A stretch of 64,000 nucleotides of DNA from Salvelinus alpinus (taxonomy: Eukaryota > Chordata > Actinopteri > Salmoniformes > Salmonidae), in the NCBI RefSeq assembly GCF_045679555.1, contig NC_092091.1, positions 18,722,072-18,786,071 of the forward strand. The letters are read 5' to 3'. Of the stretch, positions 9,058 through 23,170 are shown in pieces. The translations under genes and the position numbers were made by a program. The notes beneath the pieces are model-generated. The model worked only from the letters and a program-made list of their open reading frames with translations, was not told where the DNA came from and ran no database searches. The stretch's first letter is position 1. Each line of letters starts with the position of its first letter.

Positions 9058-9250
9058 CAGGGTAGCCTAATGGTTAGAGTGTTGGACTAGTAATCGAAAG
9101 GTTGCAAGTTTGAATCCCCAAGCTGACATGGTACAAATCTGTCGTTCTGCCCCTGAACAAGGCAGTTAACCCACTGTTCCTAGGCCGTCATTGAAAGTAA
9201 GAATTTGTTCTTAACTGACCTGCCTAGTTAAATAAAGGTAAAATAAAATA
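9058..9250 (+). mobile_element. tRNA-derived SINE (HpaI type)
   Basis: tRNA-like head with A box TAGCCTAATGGTTAGAG and B box GGTTGCAAGTTTGAATCCCC, body TCTGTCGTTCTGCCCCTGAA, and tail CTAGTTAAATAAAGGTAAAA. It lies less than 20 bases after the donor of the last parvg exon block. A second copy is at 24.9 kb. I recognise it as the salmonid HpaI family. Confidence 0.88.
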
Positions 9251-9571
9251 AGTGTGTTCATATTCTGTAGCACCCATAGTTGACCTACCTATATCCTCAC
9301 ACCACTCGGAGGTCTTGTGACAGTGTACTTACAGTAGGAGCCTAAGGAGAATAACAAAAATACCACAGGAAATAGGAATTTGACCAAGATTGCTCAGGGC
9401 TGTAATTTCCACAGCACAGAAATGGCGCTGTGAGACAGTAATGTCAAACTAATTCAGAAGATTTCCTGTATCAAAGGCATTTATCAAGGACGGTAGTGAT
9501 ATGCCACAGACTGTTCACATGGCAAGTTGAAGCCAAAATAAGTACTGATAGTTTGAATTAAGCCCCATCAC
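9251..9571. other. No gene seen
   Basis: No exon, and in particular no parvg terminal exon, was recognised. Confidence 0.45.
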
Positions 9572-10415
9572 TACATACTAAAAACAAATGGTTCTAATGT
9601 AGTGCCAAATAAGGCTTATTTGGCTTGTAACCACGGTGCTATATAAAACCTTTTTTTAAGGTTCTACAAAGAACAATGCTCATAAGGATCTAAATGAAAC
9701 CTGTATGGTGCTATAAAGAACCCTTTTCTAAAGAACTGTTAAAAAAAGGTTCTACATAGAACAAAAAAGGTGTTCGCTGTGGTTACAACCCTTTTTGGGG
9801 CTATATAGAACCCTTTTCTATGGGGAATGCTTCTATAAAGAACCTTTCTCAATCTCAGGATCTTTGGTTCTCAATCTGAAGCTTCTTTGTATATCCTTTT
9901 CAAGAACCTTACAGGTTTTTAATGCTGGTTAGCCATATTATATTGTTAAAATTCCTTAGGTGTTATTATTGTGTTAATTGACAAGTTGAATCAGGTATGA
10001 AAGCTCTGGGAAAGCTGTGGGTCGCTGAGGAGAGAATTGAGAAATCACTGATTTAGACAACTGTTCTCAAGGCCATACGTGTTTTTCACAAGACACTGGC
10101 CATAGTCATATATAACATGTAATGGCATTAAACAACAGATAAGATCATCTGGATTGACATCTCACTCACGCTTGCACAAAAAGAACTGTGTGCAAACCAC
10201 TCCCCAAAACATTTGAGTGAACCGCCGCCCCTCCATCTCCTTCGGCGCCATTATATTTACTGTACATTTGAATTGTCACTAAAAGAGCAAAGAAGCCTTT
10301 TCTGAACTGCAAAGAACCGTTGCAGAGCTCAAATGCTTTGAGTCATTATGGTTCCACAAAGAATCTATAACCCTTCCAAAAGAACCCTTAAGGACACCTC
10401 TTTTCTTAGTATGTA
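9572..10415. mobile_element. Non-autonomous element with TACATACTAAAAA ends
   Basis: The left end TACATACTAAAAACAA and right end CTTTTCTTAGTATGTA are inverted repeats. The interior is filled with GGTTCT/AGAACC motifs (GGTTCTACATAGAAC, CTATATAGAACCCTTTT). No transposase frame. The middle (about 9.9-10.28 kb) is less repeated and may be a nested or captured sequence. Confidence 0.55.
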
Positions 10416-10516
10416 TGCATGGTGATATGAGTAGTGTTCTGAGGGAGAGCTGGGATTCCGTTGGAATATGAATGAATATGATGATTATTGCTCTGGATGA
10501 TTGGCTAAAGGATTTG

Positions 10517-10625
10517 TCCAAAATGGCACCCTATTCCCTGTATACTGCACTACTTTAGTCCAGAGCCATGTGGGCCCTGATTAAAAGTAGTACACTGCAT
10601 ATGGAATAGGGTGCCATTTGGGACT
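10517..10625. mobile_element. Palindromic MITE (ATGGCACCCTATTCCC family)
   Basis: The left half AAATGGCACCCTATTCCCTG and right half GGAATAGGGTGCCATTTGGG are reverse complements around a GGGCCC-type centre. A second copy is at 18.6 kb. I recognise it as one of the commonest salmonid fold-back repeats. Confidence 0.85.
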
Positions 10626-10634
10626 GAGACCCAC

Positions 10635-13036
10635 CCAATCAATCAGAATAAACCAAATTACAACACAGTCAAAACCAAACTACATTACCTATTGGGAAAC
10701 ACAAGCACAAAGCAAAATGCAGTGCTATCTGGCCCTAAATCGACAGCATAACTATTTGACCATGGTTACTGATCAAAACTTTTGAAAAACCTTGGCAATG
10801 TACATGCTCAGTGAGCACAGCCTTACCATTGAGAAGGGTAGACACAGGAAAACCTGGCTCCCTGTAGAAGAAAGGCTGTGCAACCACTGCACCACAGCAG
10901 AACCCGTGACAGAGCTCCATTTCCTGGCAAAATGTGAAAAAATATAAAACAATTAAAGAGTGTCAGACCTCTCTGATGAGAATAGGCGACCCGTCCTGAT
11001 GGGGGAGGACGCAGAGAGCTGTGGGTTGGCAGCACACTACATTGCTGTCTGCCACAAAATGAGGGACAGTGTCTGACAGACCAACCAACCTGCACATGTC
11101 CTCTATGTTATTGTTATTGTTCAATGTCTGGTTAGTTTGACCCTTGATTAATGTTGTTACTGTTGTCCCGTTGACAATATTGATCATTATTATTTTATTT
11201 ATGTTAATATTGTACATCTCCAAAGTAAGCATTGGCAATATGTACATTGTTACATCATGCCAATAAAGCAAATTGAATTGAGAGAGAGAGAGAGAGAGAG
11301 CTAATCAAGATATTGATACTTCGAGCCAGGCTACTGGAACTATGCCATCACTGGAAGGGAGTGAGAGAGAGACAAATATAAAACAATTAGAGAGTGTAAT
11401 TTCCCCAAATTTGAAATCCTTATTCAAGATTTCAAAGACCTTTCTGATGAGAATAGAAGACCTGTCCTGATGGGGGAGGACGCAGAGAGCTGTGGGTTGT
11501 CAGCGCACACAATGCTGCCTGCCATAAAATGAGAGACAGTGTCTGACAAACCAACCAACCTGCACATGTCCTCCATGCTTATTGTTATTGTTCAATGTCT
11601 GGTTATTTTGACCCTTGGTTATTGTTGTTACTGTTGCCCCGTTGACAATATTGATTATTATTATTAATTATGTTCATATTTTAAATGTTCGCTGTAAGCT
11701 TTGGCAATATGTTCATTGTTACGTCATGCCAATAAAGATAATTGAATTGAGTTGAGAGGATTAAGAAAGAGAGAAAGATAGAGAAAGGGAGATAGTGGAA
11801 AAAGATAGATAGGGGCTGAGTTTACAAACCTGTTCTACTAACACACGGAAACCTCAGGACCAGAACATCCAATCAATCAGAATAAACCAAATTACAATAC
11901 AGTCAAAACCAAACTACATTACCTATTGGGAAACACAAGCACAAAGCAAAATGCAGTGCTATCTGGCCCTAAATCGACAGCACACCGTGGCAGACCATGG
12001 TTACTGATCAAAACCTTTGAAAAACCTTGGCAATGTACAGGCTCAGTGAGCACAGCCTTACCATTGAGAAGGGTAGACACAGGAAAACCTGGCTCCCTGT
12101 AGAAGAAAGGCTGTGCAACCACTGCACCACAGCAGAACCCGTGACAGAGCTCCATTTCCTGGCAAAATGTGAAAAAATATAAAACAATTAAAGAGTGTCA
12201 GACCTCTCTGATGAGAATAGGCGACCCGTCCTGATGGGGGAGGACGCAGAGAGCTGTGGGTTGGCAGCACACTACATTGCTGTCTGCCACAAAATGAGGG
12301 ACAGTGTCTGACAGACCAACCAACCTGCACATGTCCTCTATGTTATTGTTATTGTTCAATGTCTGGTTAGTTTGACCCTTGATTAATGTTGTTACTGTTG
12401 TCCCGTTGACAATATTGATCATTATTATTTTATTTATGTTAATATTGTACATCTCCAAAGTAAGCATTGGCAATATGTACATTGTTACATCATGCCAATA
12501 AAGCAAATTGAATTGAGAGAGAGAGAGAGAGAGAGCTAATCAAGATATTGATACTTCGAGCCAGGCTACTGGAACTATGCCATCACTGGAAGGGAGTGAG
12601 AGAGAGACAAATATAAAACAATTAGAGAGTGTAATTTCCCCAAATTTGAAATCCTTATTCAAGATTTCAAAGACCTCTCTGATGAGAATAGAAGACCTGT
12701 CCTGATGGGGGAGGACGCAGAGAGCTGTGGGTTGTCAGCGCACACAATGCTGCCTGCCATAAAATGAGAGACAGTGTCTGACAAACCAACCAACCTGCAC
12801 ATGTCCTCCATGCTTATTGTTATTGTTCAATGTCTGGTTATTTTGACCCTTGGTTAATGTTGTTACTGTTGTCCCGTTGACAATATTGATTATTATTATT
12901 AATTATGTTAATATTGTCCACTGGATATCATAAGGTGAATGCACCAATTTGTAAGTCGCTCTGGATAAGAGCGTCTGCTAAATGACTTAAATGTAAATGT
13001 ACATCTCCAAAGTAAGCTTTGGCAATATGTACATTG
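10635..13036 (+). repeat. Recent tandem duplication (unit about 1,235 bp) of LINE 3' remnants
   Basis: Two near-identical copies lie head to tail (10635-11868 and 11869-13036). Each holds a remnant of a LINE ORF2 C-terminus (SEHSLTIEKGRHRKTWLPVE, then a C-x2-C...H-x4-C knuckle in CNHCTTAEPVTELHFLAKC), a 3' UTR ending CCAATAAAGCAAATTGAATT, a short GA tract, and a second diverged copy of the same 3' UTR. Stretches of 90 and 102 translated codons are identical between the copies, so the duplication is young. In copy 2 the last sub-block is interrupted by a SINE tail. Confidence 0.88.
12915..12998 (+). mobile_element. 5'-truncated V-SINE tail
   Basis: Contains GTAAGTCGCTCTGGATAAGA and GCGTCTGCTAAATGACTT, the V-SINE 3' tail. 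It splits the LINE 3' UTR between AATATTGT and ACATCTCC, two parts that are contiguous in the sister blocks, which defines the insertion exactly. Confidence 0.88.
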
Positions 13037-13532
13037 AGAGAGAAAAAAATACTGTGGGTTTTCTTGATTTTGCTTCTGGAATTTTTTTTAATGAAGAAGC
13101 TCTGAGTGTTTACTTTCTTTGTAATAATACAATAAGCTGGTTAATTTGCTTGGCAGCATAACCTGTCATTTAAAAGTAAAGCTTTGAGTTGATAACTGTT
13201 AATGGTTGGACTGGTACAATGCATTCAACCCAGGAATAAGTGGCTGATTTAATTAGTTTTTTAGCATCCTTTTAATTATGGGCTAATCTCTGTGATGGAA
13301 TAAGGAATCCCACTGCTCCAGGTCTACAGGCACACACCAGTGTGTGCATTAATTAGGTTAGCAGGAGCTTGAGTCCATCTTCATAGTGCATTCATTTAAT
13401 TATTGTGCATTTATATCTAATGAATAATTACCACAGAGGGAAGAGTGATATTGTTGGATCTAATATTACCATTGAAACGTTGATTAGATTTTATCTAATG
13501 TTGTTTTTGGTTACATTTTGTGACCCACTTTA
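13037..13532. other. No gene seen
   Basis: AT-rich sequence with several ATTAATTA motifs; nothing recognised. Confidence 0.45.
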
Positions 13533-13760
13533 AAGGAAAACTCCACCGAAAAACTATATTTTGGTATTTGTTTCATTAGTCCATTGTTGATATAGTCCCA
13601 AAATGTTTTGCATGTCAGCAATCAAGTTTTCAAGATGTGTAACTTTCAAAATACAGAAATACAACTGGTATGATGCATTTTGCATCATATGATGCTGCAT
13701 TTGACTTTTTGTGCCAATGTCGCTAAACGCACCCACCTGACCCCCATTATCAATGCTCTA
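13533..13760. repeat. Unclassified interspersed repeat
   Basis: The stretch beginning AAAGGAAAACTCCACCGAAA and containing TTGGTATTTGTTTCATTAGT is recalled as a dispersed salmonid repeat. No termini or duplications could be defined. Confidence 0.4.
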
Positions 13761-14649
13761 GTGGTTGTAGGTACTGTCAAAGCATAAATCAATGACTCTA
13801 ATCACTTCATGTGTCTCTGACTGCATCTCTCCTAGATATAGGAGGTCCTATATGCTCTGTTCAAGAGCAGATGAGAATGGACAGAATGTGGAGGAGGCTG
13901 TAACAAGGTGAAAACATGGGAAGTCCTTTGTCTCAGCTCTTTTCTTACTTGGCCAAAATAAAGATATACATATTTTTTAGTCTGAATGATTTTTTATATA
14001 AAGCCTTGTGAACTGTTTCAATAAAGTTATAGTTTCAATAAAGTTATGAATTATAGTTCCTAGTGCTGTAGCTAGCTGAACTGAAATAGTGAACGTATGT
14101 GTGAGTGTTTGAGTGAGTATCATATTGTGTTGTAAGATTCCGAGACTGATGCTCAGGCACACGTTCATTACATCTCAATGTCACACTTCTCAGAGGGCAG
14201 ACAGAGAGAGAGTGGTCTGGCCAGGTTTGTGTTCCCCCTCTTCATCATGTAAATAGCCTGTTTCAGCAGACAGTTTAAGTGTGCTGTCAGGTCACCAGAA
14301 TGGTTTCTCTTCACTCAATGTTTTTGGGCCAGCCTTCCAATTTACTGCCCTTGAACTCCCCCGTCTCAGGGGATTGGCAGTTAGATTTGCCTGATGAAAA
14401 TTGTGGACATTCAAAACATTTAAGACAGGCATAGCAGATGGATTTTCTGATCAGAGGTCAGATCCTTGAGGATTCTCAGCACTTAGTGGTAGATACAAAG
14501 GTCTGAAATTACAATAAATGGAATAGTGAATAAGGGCTGTCAGTCTTGTTTAAGGCTGAGTTCAGTTGATGGGAAAATAGGTAGGTTGGCATTTATTGCA
14601 TGAATCTTGACCTGGAGGCAGCTAGGCAGAGTGGTCACTAGTAGGCACA
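13761..14649. other. No gene seen
   Basis: No exon recognised; includes a short direct repeat of CAATAAAGTTATAGTT near 14.03 kb. Confidence 0.45.
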
Positions 14650-14803
14650 GCCACAAAGTCATAAAATCTACTTTTAAACCTAGCCCTAACCATAACCACA
14701 CTGCTAACCTTAATGCCTAACTCTAACCTTAAAATAAGACCAAAAGTGACATTTCTTATAATATAGCCAATTTGGACTTTGCAGCTGGCCCATCTAGCAG
14801 AAA
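14650..14803. repeat. Interspersed repeat with CTAACC-rich core
   Basis: Carries CCTAGCCCTAACCATAACCA and CTAACTCTAACCTTAA, then TATAGCCAATTTGGACTTTG and GCTGGCCCATCTAG. Recalled as a dispersed salmonid repeat. The CTAACC motifs are irregular and not telomeric. Confidence 0.5.
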
Positions 14804-16249
14804 TCCCTCAGTTAAGCCTCCAGGGCATGATTCATGATAATACATGTCAAACTGTGGAAAATAGGGCTGACTGTGGAGGCAGTGCAACGATAGCTACAAT
14901 ATTTATTGTTTATGCTTGGTGCTATTATAAAGATATTCATCTACACATGAAAGTTATCTGAGTAAGGGAGACAATTTGACTAGTTTACCGAAATTCACAA
15001 TCGGCTACTTCAGCTCTCCTCTCTTCTACTCTTCTCCCCTTCCTCTCCCCTCTCCCCCTACCCTCTTCTCTATTCTCCACCCCCTGTGGGTGCCTCCCTC
15101 TTTGAGTGACATCTGATCACCAATGGCACTGTAATGATAATCTGATAACAGTGGGCCGGATAGGGCCATCCAAATGGGCTTTATCACATTACATTTAGAC
15201 AAATGGCATGAAATGGCAACATTAAGATCCACTTAACGTGGGCTCTGCGCCACAGAAGGGCTCTCTGCCTGCCTCAGAGAGGGCTGAGTGGGCAGGGTGG
15301 TAGATGCTAGTGATGGGACAGTCTAATGGGGTTTTGATAGATGGATGCCATCATGCCAGCAGCCAGAGTGATGCTTAGCCCTGCTCCTCTGGAACAGTGG
15401 GAGATCTAAGAAATGTTTTGTTTTTCATAGTGATGAATGGGATTAACTAGCTTACACTGTTTATTATAAAGTCTTTGTCCCTCAGGTCTTTTTCCACAAT
15501 AATGCTATCATAGCAATGAAACAGAGAGGGAGGAAGGTCTGGGGAAATGTGGAAGTGATGGGGAGCAAGGCAGATGGATGTGTTTAGAGGAAGAAAAGGA
15601 AGAAAGGAAGAGAGTGAAGGACAGACTGGTGGGATGAGGAGAGGAGAGAAAATGCGTATTGAACAGAGTCGGAGGTAAAACATGGAGAATTTTGGAGAGA
15701 GAAAGCTGATTAATGAAAAAGCTGAAAATACTTTTTGCTAACAAACCTTGCCATCTCCTTGGATACTCTGGCATCTGAGACCCTTCTTCAGCTGTGGCAG
15801 ACAGGATTCTAATTTAGAACAAGGTATTTAGGCGTGACATGACTGTCTGTGTCTCCGTCTGTCTGCTTCTGTCTGGCCTGTCATCTCCTGGCCTTAATGA
15901 TGTCTCAGGTCCTAGTCTGGCTGCCTGGGTTGTGTGATTCACCAGGCCAGGGGTGGCAGCTACAGGCCACTGCTTTGACTCAGACAGAATGCTCTGGCCA
16001 AACACAACGTCTGAAACAAACTTTATTCAACTTTTATGTTTTGGGCTTTGAGATTCTGAGTTGAAAAAAGAGCAGCATACACACAGAAATGTTTAAACAC
16101 ACTGGAAAAGATACAACTTTATTTCTCCCTGGTGGAACAATACAAAGTTAACAAGTGCAGAAACAATTCAACTCATAACTCTACATTGTAGTGGATTACA
16201 AGGACAGAACGTGGTGCACGTTATCATCATCACCACCACCACACCCACA
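14804..16249. other. No gene seen; pyrimidine- and purine-rich patches
   Basis: Contains a CT-rich tract near 15.01-15.08 kb and a GA-rich tract near 15.52-15.64 kb. Open frames across them are low-complexity. No conserved domain seen. Confidence 0.5.
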
Positions 16250-16745
16250 GTGAGGTACCGACAAATCACTACAAAGCTTCTTTGTACAGGTGGAGATTTA
16301 CTCTACGGCAACCTCAAGCAAGCGGTACCGATACACCAAGTCTGGAACCAACAGCACCCTGAACAGCTTCTACCCCCAAGCCATAAGACTGCTAAACAGT
16401 TAGTCCTGATAGCTATTTGGTTAACTACTTAACTATCTGCATTGACCCATTTGCACTCACTTTTTTGACTCATTACATACGTTGCTGCTACTGTTCACTA
16501 TGTCACTTTATTCCTAGTTATATGTACATATCTACCTCAATTACCTCGTACCCCTGCACAGTGACTCAGTACTGGTCCTCCTTGTATATAGACAAGTTAT
16601 TGTTACTCATTATGTATCTATTATTACTTTTAATATTACGTGTTTTACTTTTGTATTATTTCTCTATTTTCTTTCTCTCTGCACTGTTGGGAACGGACCA
16701 TAAGTATTTCACTGTTAGTCCACAGCTGTTGTTTACTAGACGTTT
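16250..16745 (+). mobile_element. L2-type LINE 3' end
   Basis: Contains AACAGCTTCTACCCCCAAGC and CATAAGACTGCTAAACAGTT, the end of the L2 reading frame, followed by its 3' UTR (CAGTGACTCAGTACTGG; AAGTATTTCACTGTTAGTCC). 5'-truncated and diverged. Confidence 0.85.
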
Positions 16746-17995
16746 AACTGAAGTCTGTGCCCAGTGGGTTGCTAGGGAAGGGGCATTTCCCTATTTATCA
16801 CGACTACATATTGTCGATGGAAAAGGAACTCCCTACTCACAGTAGCTTTGCTTTGTTACAGCAGCACAGCACTGTGGCTCCAGAGGAGACGTGTGTTCCT
16901 AGCATATCTGATCTCTGCCATTTCCCCTGCTTTGAGCCCAATTAAATCCCCTTTGTATTGCAGCAGCTGTTTAAAATTCCTGCTCCTCCCAGTTTCCTAG
17001 CTGCTGCCACTGCTCTCTCTCTCACTTTCTGTAGGAGGGAGGGAGGGAGGTAGGGAAGGAGGTGGCGGACGGAAGAAGGGAGCGGCGGAGAGAGAAGAGA
17101 GAGGGGGAGAGTGGGAAAGGGGGAGGGAGAGAGAGATAGGAGAGGGAGTGACAGAAAGAGAGAGGTAGTGACAGAGAGAGAGAGGTAGAGAGAGAGGGAA
17201 GAAATGAAGGAAGGAAAGAGAGGAAGATACAAAGAAATAGCTTGCCAGTCCAGTCCAACCCAATTATTTCAGTTGGTCACATCTTATCTCAGCACTAGGT
17301 ACAAGTCAACTTATATCGCACTTCTTGTGTTTTAAAAATGATATATTTCTATGATTAACCATATTATGAGTACTGCACTGTTGGGAAAGAGCTCTTAAGT
17401 AAGAATGTCTCTGTACTGTGGTATCCTGTGCACGTGGAGAATAAACGTTGAAACTGGAAACATGTCAGCACAGGATACAAGTCCGCTGGAGCAACCACGC
17501 AGTTACACTGTAGCCTTTTAATGTACGGAAGTTAACTCAAACTGACCAAATCTGAACTTTATTGCTGATTACAACAGATTATAATGTCAGCAAGGGTCAT
17601 TCTTATAACAGAAATGTGTAAAATGGTTGTACAAATCCAGTGTATTTTTAGGGGCCTGCAGACTTCAGTGAACGTATGAATCCAGATAATGACAAAACAA
17701 TTTTTTCAGTATTGCTCTGTTAGAATTTGGGGGATAGCTGTGCTGCTCCTCCTGCCTAGTGGCTGGCCAGGAGAGTTGGTGGTAATTCCAGTCTCTTCCA
17801 AACAGAAGTGTGTATATTTCTGCCATTTTTATTGGCCCCTACCAAGGACACTGCAGTGTACTGCCTGCTGCATGGTTGGTACGGTCCAGGAATTCTCTGC
17901 ACGTAATGTACTGGCTGTGCAGCTGCCAGATATCCAGGTTACAGCTGCAGAATCGGGGTAGAGTGAAGAGAGACACACCCCTGTACTGCACTGTA
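16746..17995. other. No gene seen; GA-rich tract at 17.03-17.23 kb
   Basis: Between 17030 and 17230 the plus strand is almost pure purine (GGGAGG and AGAGAG blocks), giving serine/leucine-rich spurious frames on the minus strand. Elsewhere nothing is recognised. Confidence 0.6.
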
Positions 17996-18250
17996 TACGC
18001 TCTTAGAAAAAAGTGATATCTAGAACCAAAAAGGGTTCTTCGGCTGTCCCCATCGGAGAACCCTTTGAAGAACCCCTTTTGGTTCCAGGTAGAATCCTTT
18101 CTATTCCAGGTACAAACCTTTTTGGTTCGATGTAGAACCCTTTCCACAGAGGGTTCTACATGGAACCCAAAAGAGTTCTACCTGGAACAAAAAAGGGATC
18201 TCCTTTGGAACAGCCGCAGAACCCTTTTGGAACCCTTTTCTCTACGAGCG
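17996..18250. mobile_element. Palindromic MITE rich in GGTTCT/AGAACC
   Basis: Begins GCTCTTAGAAAAAAGTGATA. It folds around AGAACCCTTTCCACAGAGGG, with arms such as TTTTGGTTCCAGGTAGAA and TTCTACCTGGAACAAAAA. No coding capacity. Recalled as a frequent teleost fold-back element. Confidence 0.75.
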
Positions 18251-18622
18251 GACCTCCTGTCTTCCTCCATCACAATCCTTCCCCCTCCCAGCCTGCTGAC
18301 ACAAACATATGCTTTATTCTCTCTCCCCCCTCCCAACACAACAAGGCTGTACTTTATTTATCAATCAGAAAGTACAGTATATGTCAGCAATTAGTTAAGC
18401 GCTGAGCACAGCTTTATTGCATCCCTGTGCGGTTGCTAACACCTTTCTTTTTCACTGAAGTGATTATTTTGTCTGCACTCCACTCTTGCTCATTGCTAAG
18501 CTGACAAGGTGGCTTGAAGGGGAAGACCACTGTGTTCAGTAAGGTTTTATTATGTTGACATATGTCTTTTCCATAGACTTCACCTTGCGATTAAATCTAT
18601 CCTGCAGAGAGAGCCTGGGACT
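18251..18622. other. No gene seen
   Basis: Nothing recognised. Confidence 0.4.
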
Positions 18623-18724
18623 GCATCCCAAATGGCACCCTATTCCCCATATAGTGCATTACTTTTGACCTGAGCCCTACCAAATGTAGTGCACTATATA
18701 GGGAATAGGATGCCATTTGGGATG
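18623..18724. mobile_element. Palindromic MITE (ATGGCACCCTATTCCC family), second copy
   Basis: The left end GCATCCCAAATGGCACCC and right end ATGCCATTTGGGATGTAG are inverted, and the interior TATAGTGCATTACTTTTGAC pairs with GTAGTGCACTATATAG. Same family as the copy at 10.5 kb, better preserved. Confidence 0.85.
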
Positions 18725-20655
<1,931 letters not shown>

Positions 20656-21802
20656 TACACTACATGACAAAAGTATGTGGACACCTGCCCGTCAAATATC
20701 TCATTCCAGAAACATGGGCATTAAATGGAGTTGGTTCCCCCCTTTGCTGCTATAAAAGCTTCCACTCTTCTGGGAAGGCTTTCCACTAGATGTTGGAACA
20801 TTGCTGCGGTGACTTGCCTCCACTTCAGCCACAAGAGCATAAGAGAGGTCGGGCACTGATGTTGGGCGATTAGGCCTGGCTCGCAGTCGGCGTTCCAATT
20901 CAACCCAAAGGTGTTCGATGGGGTTGAGGTCAGAGCTCTGTGCAGGCGAGTCAAGTTCTTCCACGCCAATCTCTACAAAACTTTTCTGTATGGACCTCAC
21001 TTTGTGCATGGGGGCATTGTCATGTTGAAACAGGAAAGGGCCTACTCCAAACTATTGCAACAAAGTTGAAAGCACAGAATCGTCTAGAATATCATTGTAT
21101 GCTGTAGCGTTAAGATTTCCCTTAACGCTACAGCACTAAGGGGCCTGAACCATGAAAAACAGGATGGCACGATGCATTCGGGCAGGTAGCGATCTCCTGG
21201 CATCTGCCAAACCCAGATTTGTTGGCCTGCCAGATGGTGAAGCGTGATTCATCATTCCAGAGAACGCGTTTCCAATGCTCCAGAGCCCAATGGCGGCTAA
21301 ATTTACACCACTCCACTGACACTTGGCATTGCACATGATGATCTTAGGCTTGTGTGTGGCTGCTCGGCCATGGAAACCCATTTCATGAAGCTCCTGATGA
21401 ACAGTTCTTGTGCTGACGTTGCTTCCAGAGGCAGTTTGGAACTCAGTAGGGAGTTTTGCAACCGAGGACAGACGACTGTGAGCTTGTGTGGCCTCCCACT
21501 TCGCGGCTGAGCCGTTGTTGCTCCTAGATGTTTCCACTTCACAGTAACAGCACTTACAGTTGACCGGGGCAGCTCTAGCAGGGCAGAAATTTGACGAACT
21601 GACTTGTTGGAAAGGTGGCATCCTATGACGGTGCCACGTTGAAAGTCACTGAGCTCTTCAGTGCAGGACATTCTACTGCCAATGTTTGTCTATGGAGAAT
21701 GCATAACTGTGTGCTTGATTTTATAAACCTGTCAGCAATGGGTGTAGCTGAAATAGCCAAATCCACAATTTTTTTTATGGGTGTCCACATACTTTTGTGT
21801 AT
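20656..21802 (-). mobile_element. Tc1-like transposon with broken transposase
   Basis: The ends TACACTACATGACAAAAGTA and TGTCCACATACTTTTGTGTA are inverted repeats. On the minus strand the transposase starts at about 21671 (MSCTEELSDFQRGTVIGCHL, helix-turn-helix, then RSGRPHKLT). It continues in a second frame ([18 protein letters not shown] region) and ends with SSDLNPIEHLWVELERRLRA, which holds the catalytic glutamate of the DDE triad. Frameshifts and a loss around 21.0-21.1 kb break it. Shorter than an intact element (about 1.5 kb). Confidence 0.85.
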
Positions 21803-22149
21803 CTTAGCCACAGAGACCTGACTGGAAATGGCTGTCAGGTGACGGTCAGGCAGACGGCTCAGCTCTGAGTCAGGGCCTATGACTGTGGTGACAGATGCCA
21901 CCTCGTTTGGTCGACTCTGCTATAGATGACCCTAGCTGGCCTGGTGAGGCAGCCTGGCATGCAGGCAGGCATCACCCAGGAGGTGGGTGGTCCATATGGC
22001 ACCGGGCCTGGTTGCTGTGATCCGATGCCAAATGTTCTGGTGATAATCACCATGGAGATAGAGCTTCATCTCTCACTATGGTTAACATGCATTAATATGA
22101 TATGAAATGCTGCTGGCTGCCTATTCAGTTTTCACACTGTCGATGCTAC
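21803..22149. other. No gene seen
   Basis: Nothing recognised. Confidence 0.4.
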
Positions 22150-22223
22150 AGTAGTTTGCATTTCCTGCTGTACAGGAAAATTCTCAGCAACTAAAGAGTG
22201 ATCAAATTAAGATCCTACATCTG
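22150..22223. mobile_element. Partial MITE (CAGATGTAGGATCTTAATTT family)
   Basis: Only the right end is present: GATCAAATTAAGATCCTACA then TCTG followed by TA. Same family as the full copies at 22.9 kb and 60.2 kb. Confidence 0.75.
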
Positions 22224-22906
22224 TACACACCAAGCCCTGAGCAGCTTGATCGTCGCTCACATACTGTATTATAAAGCCTAAAACCTAGTATCTGACCTAA
22301 ATGATATTGCAGTTCAGCTATTTTTTATGATGCTCTGAGGCATCGTACTAAGTTAGTATCAGTATGGGAACATGAGGAATCAAAAGAGCAGCACTAATCA
22401 TAGAGAAGGGAAGGCTCAATCTGCCAACATCCCAAAACTGAATCCAGGACCTCTCTCTGGTAAGGGGTCCATCACACATGTGCGATCCAATGGTATCAAG
22501 AGAGTTAAGGGTTATCACCCCACCCCTGGGCACTCTCTATGAATTTGAAAGTGGTTCAATTTCTCCAGCCCCATCCCTTAGCTTTTTATAAAAACCGGGG
22601 CAGAGAAAACACTTTATTATTGTTTCAACTGCTGATTGACCCTTTAATGTAGTGAGCTTTGAAATGATTGGTGTATGTTCATTTTAAAGTGATTCAAATG
22701 CATTAAAATGTTAATGACGGTAGTATGATAAACTAAAGAAAATAAAAAAAAAATCAATTTTTTTGACATTTTTATGTTTACTTTTTGAAAATACTAATAT
22801 TACAAACAAATATAAATACTGACAGGTAGATGCAAAAATGTAATTTCAGCATGTGGTGCTTGGTCTTAATATGACCAGACATTCTAACCAGATCTGAGAC
22901 ATTGTA
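22224..22906. other. No gene seen
   Basis: AT-rich, with A/T homopolymer runs near 22.75 kb. No exon recognised. Confidence 0.45.
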
Positions 22907-23170
22907 CAGATGTAGGATCTTAATTTAAGACAGTTTGCTGTAGCAGAAAAATAATCCTACAGCAACAGCAAATGTGAATTATTATTGGCATTATAATGAA
23001 TGGACATTTTTGTAGGGGTTGATCCTTTTTTTGTAAGGGGAAATCAAGTCAAATTTCTAAATGGAAATTACAAACGTCAGAAGCGTTTTCAAACCTAAAA
23101 TACACTGCAAGTATTACATTTCCTGAAAGTTATCCTGCAACAGGGTGATCAAATTAAGATCCTACATCTG
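22907..23170. mobile_element. Tc1/mariner-type MITE with TA target site
   Basis: The left end CAGATGTAGGATCTTAATTT and right end AAATTAAGATCCTACATCTG are inverted repeats flanked by TA on both sides. A 264-bp element without coding capacity. A 270-bp sister copy lies at 60.2 kb. Confidence 0.88.

Noticed and set aside
14655-14740. Telomere-like CTAACC motifs
   Set aside because: Irregular and part of a dispersed repeat, not TTAGGG arrays.
17022-17263. Overlapping minus-strand frames rich in Ser, Leu and Pro
   Set aside because: Low-complexity translation of a GA-rich tract.
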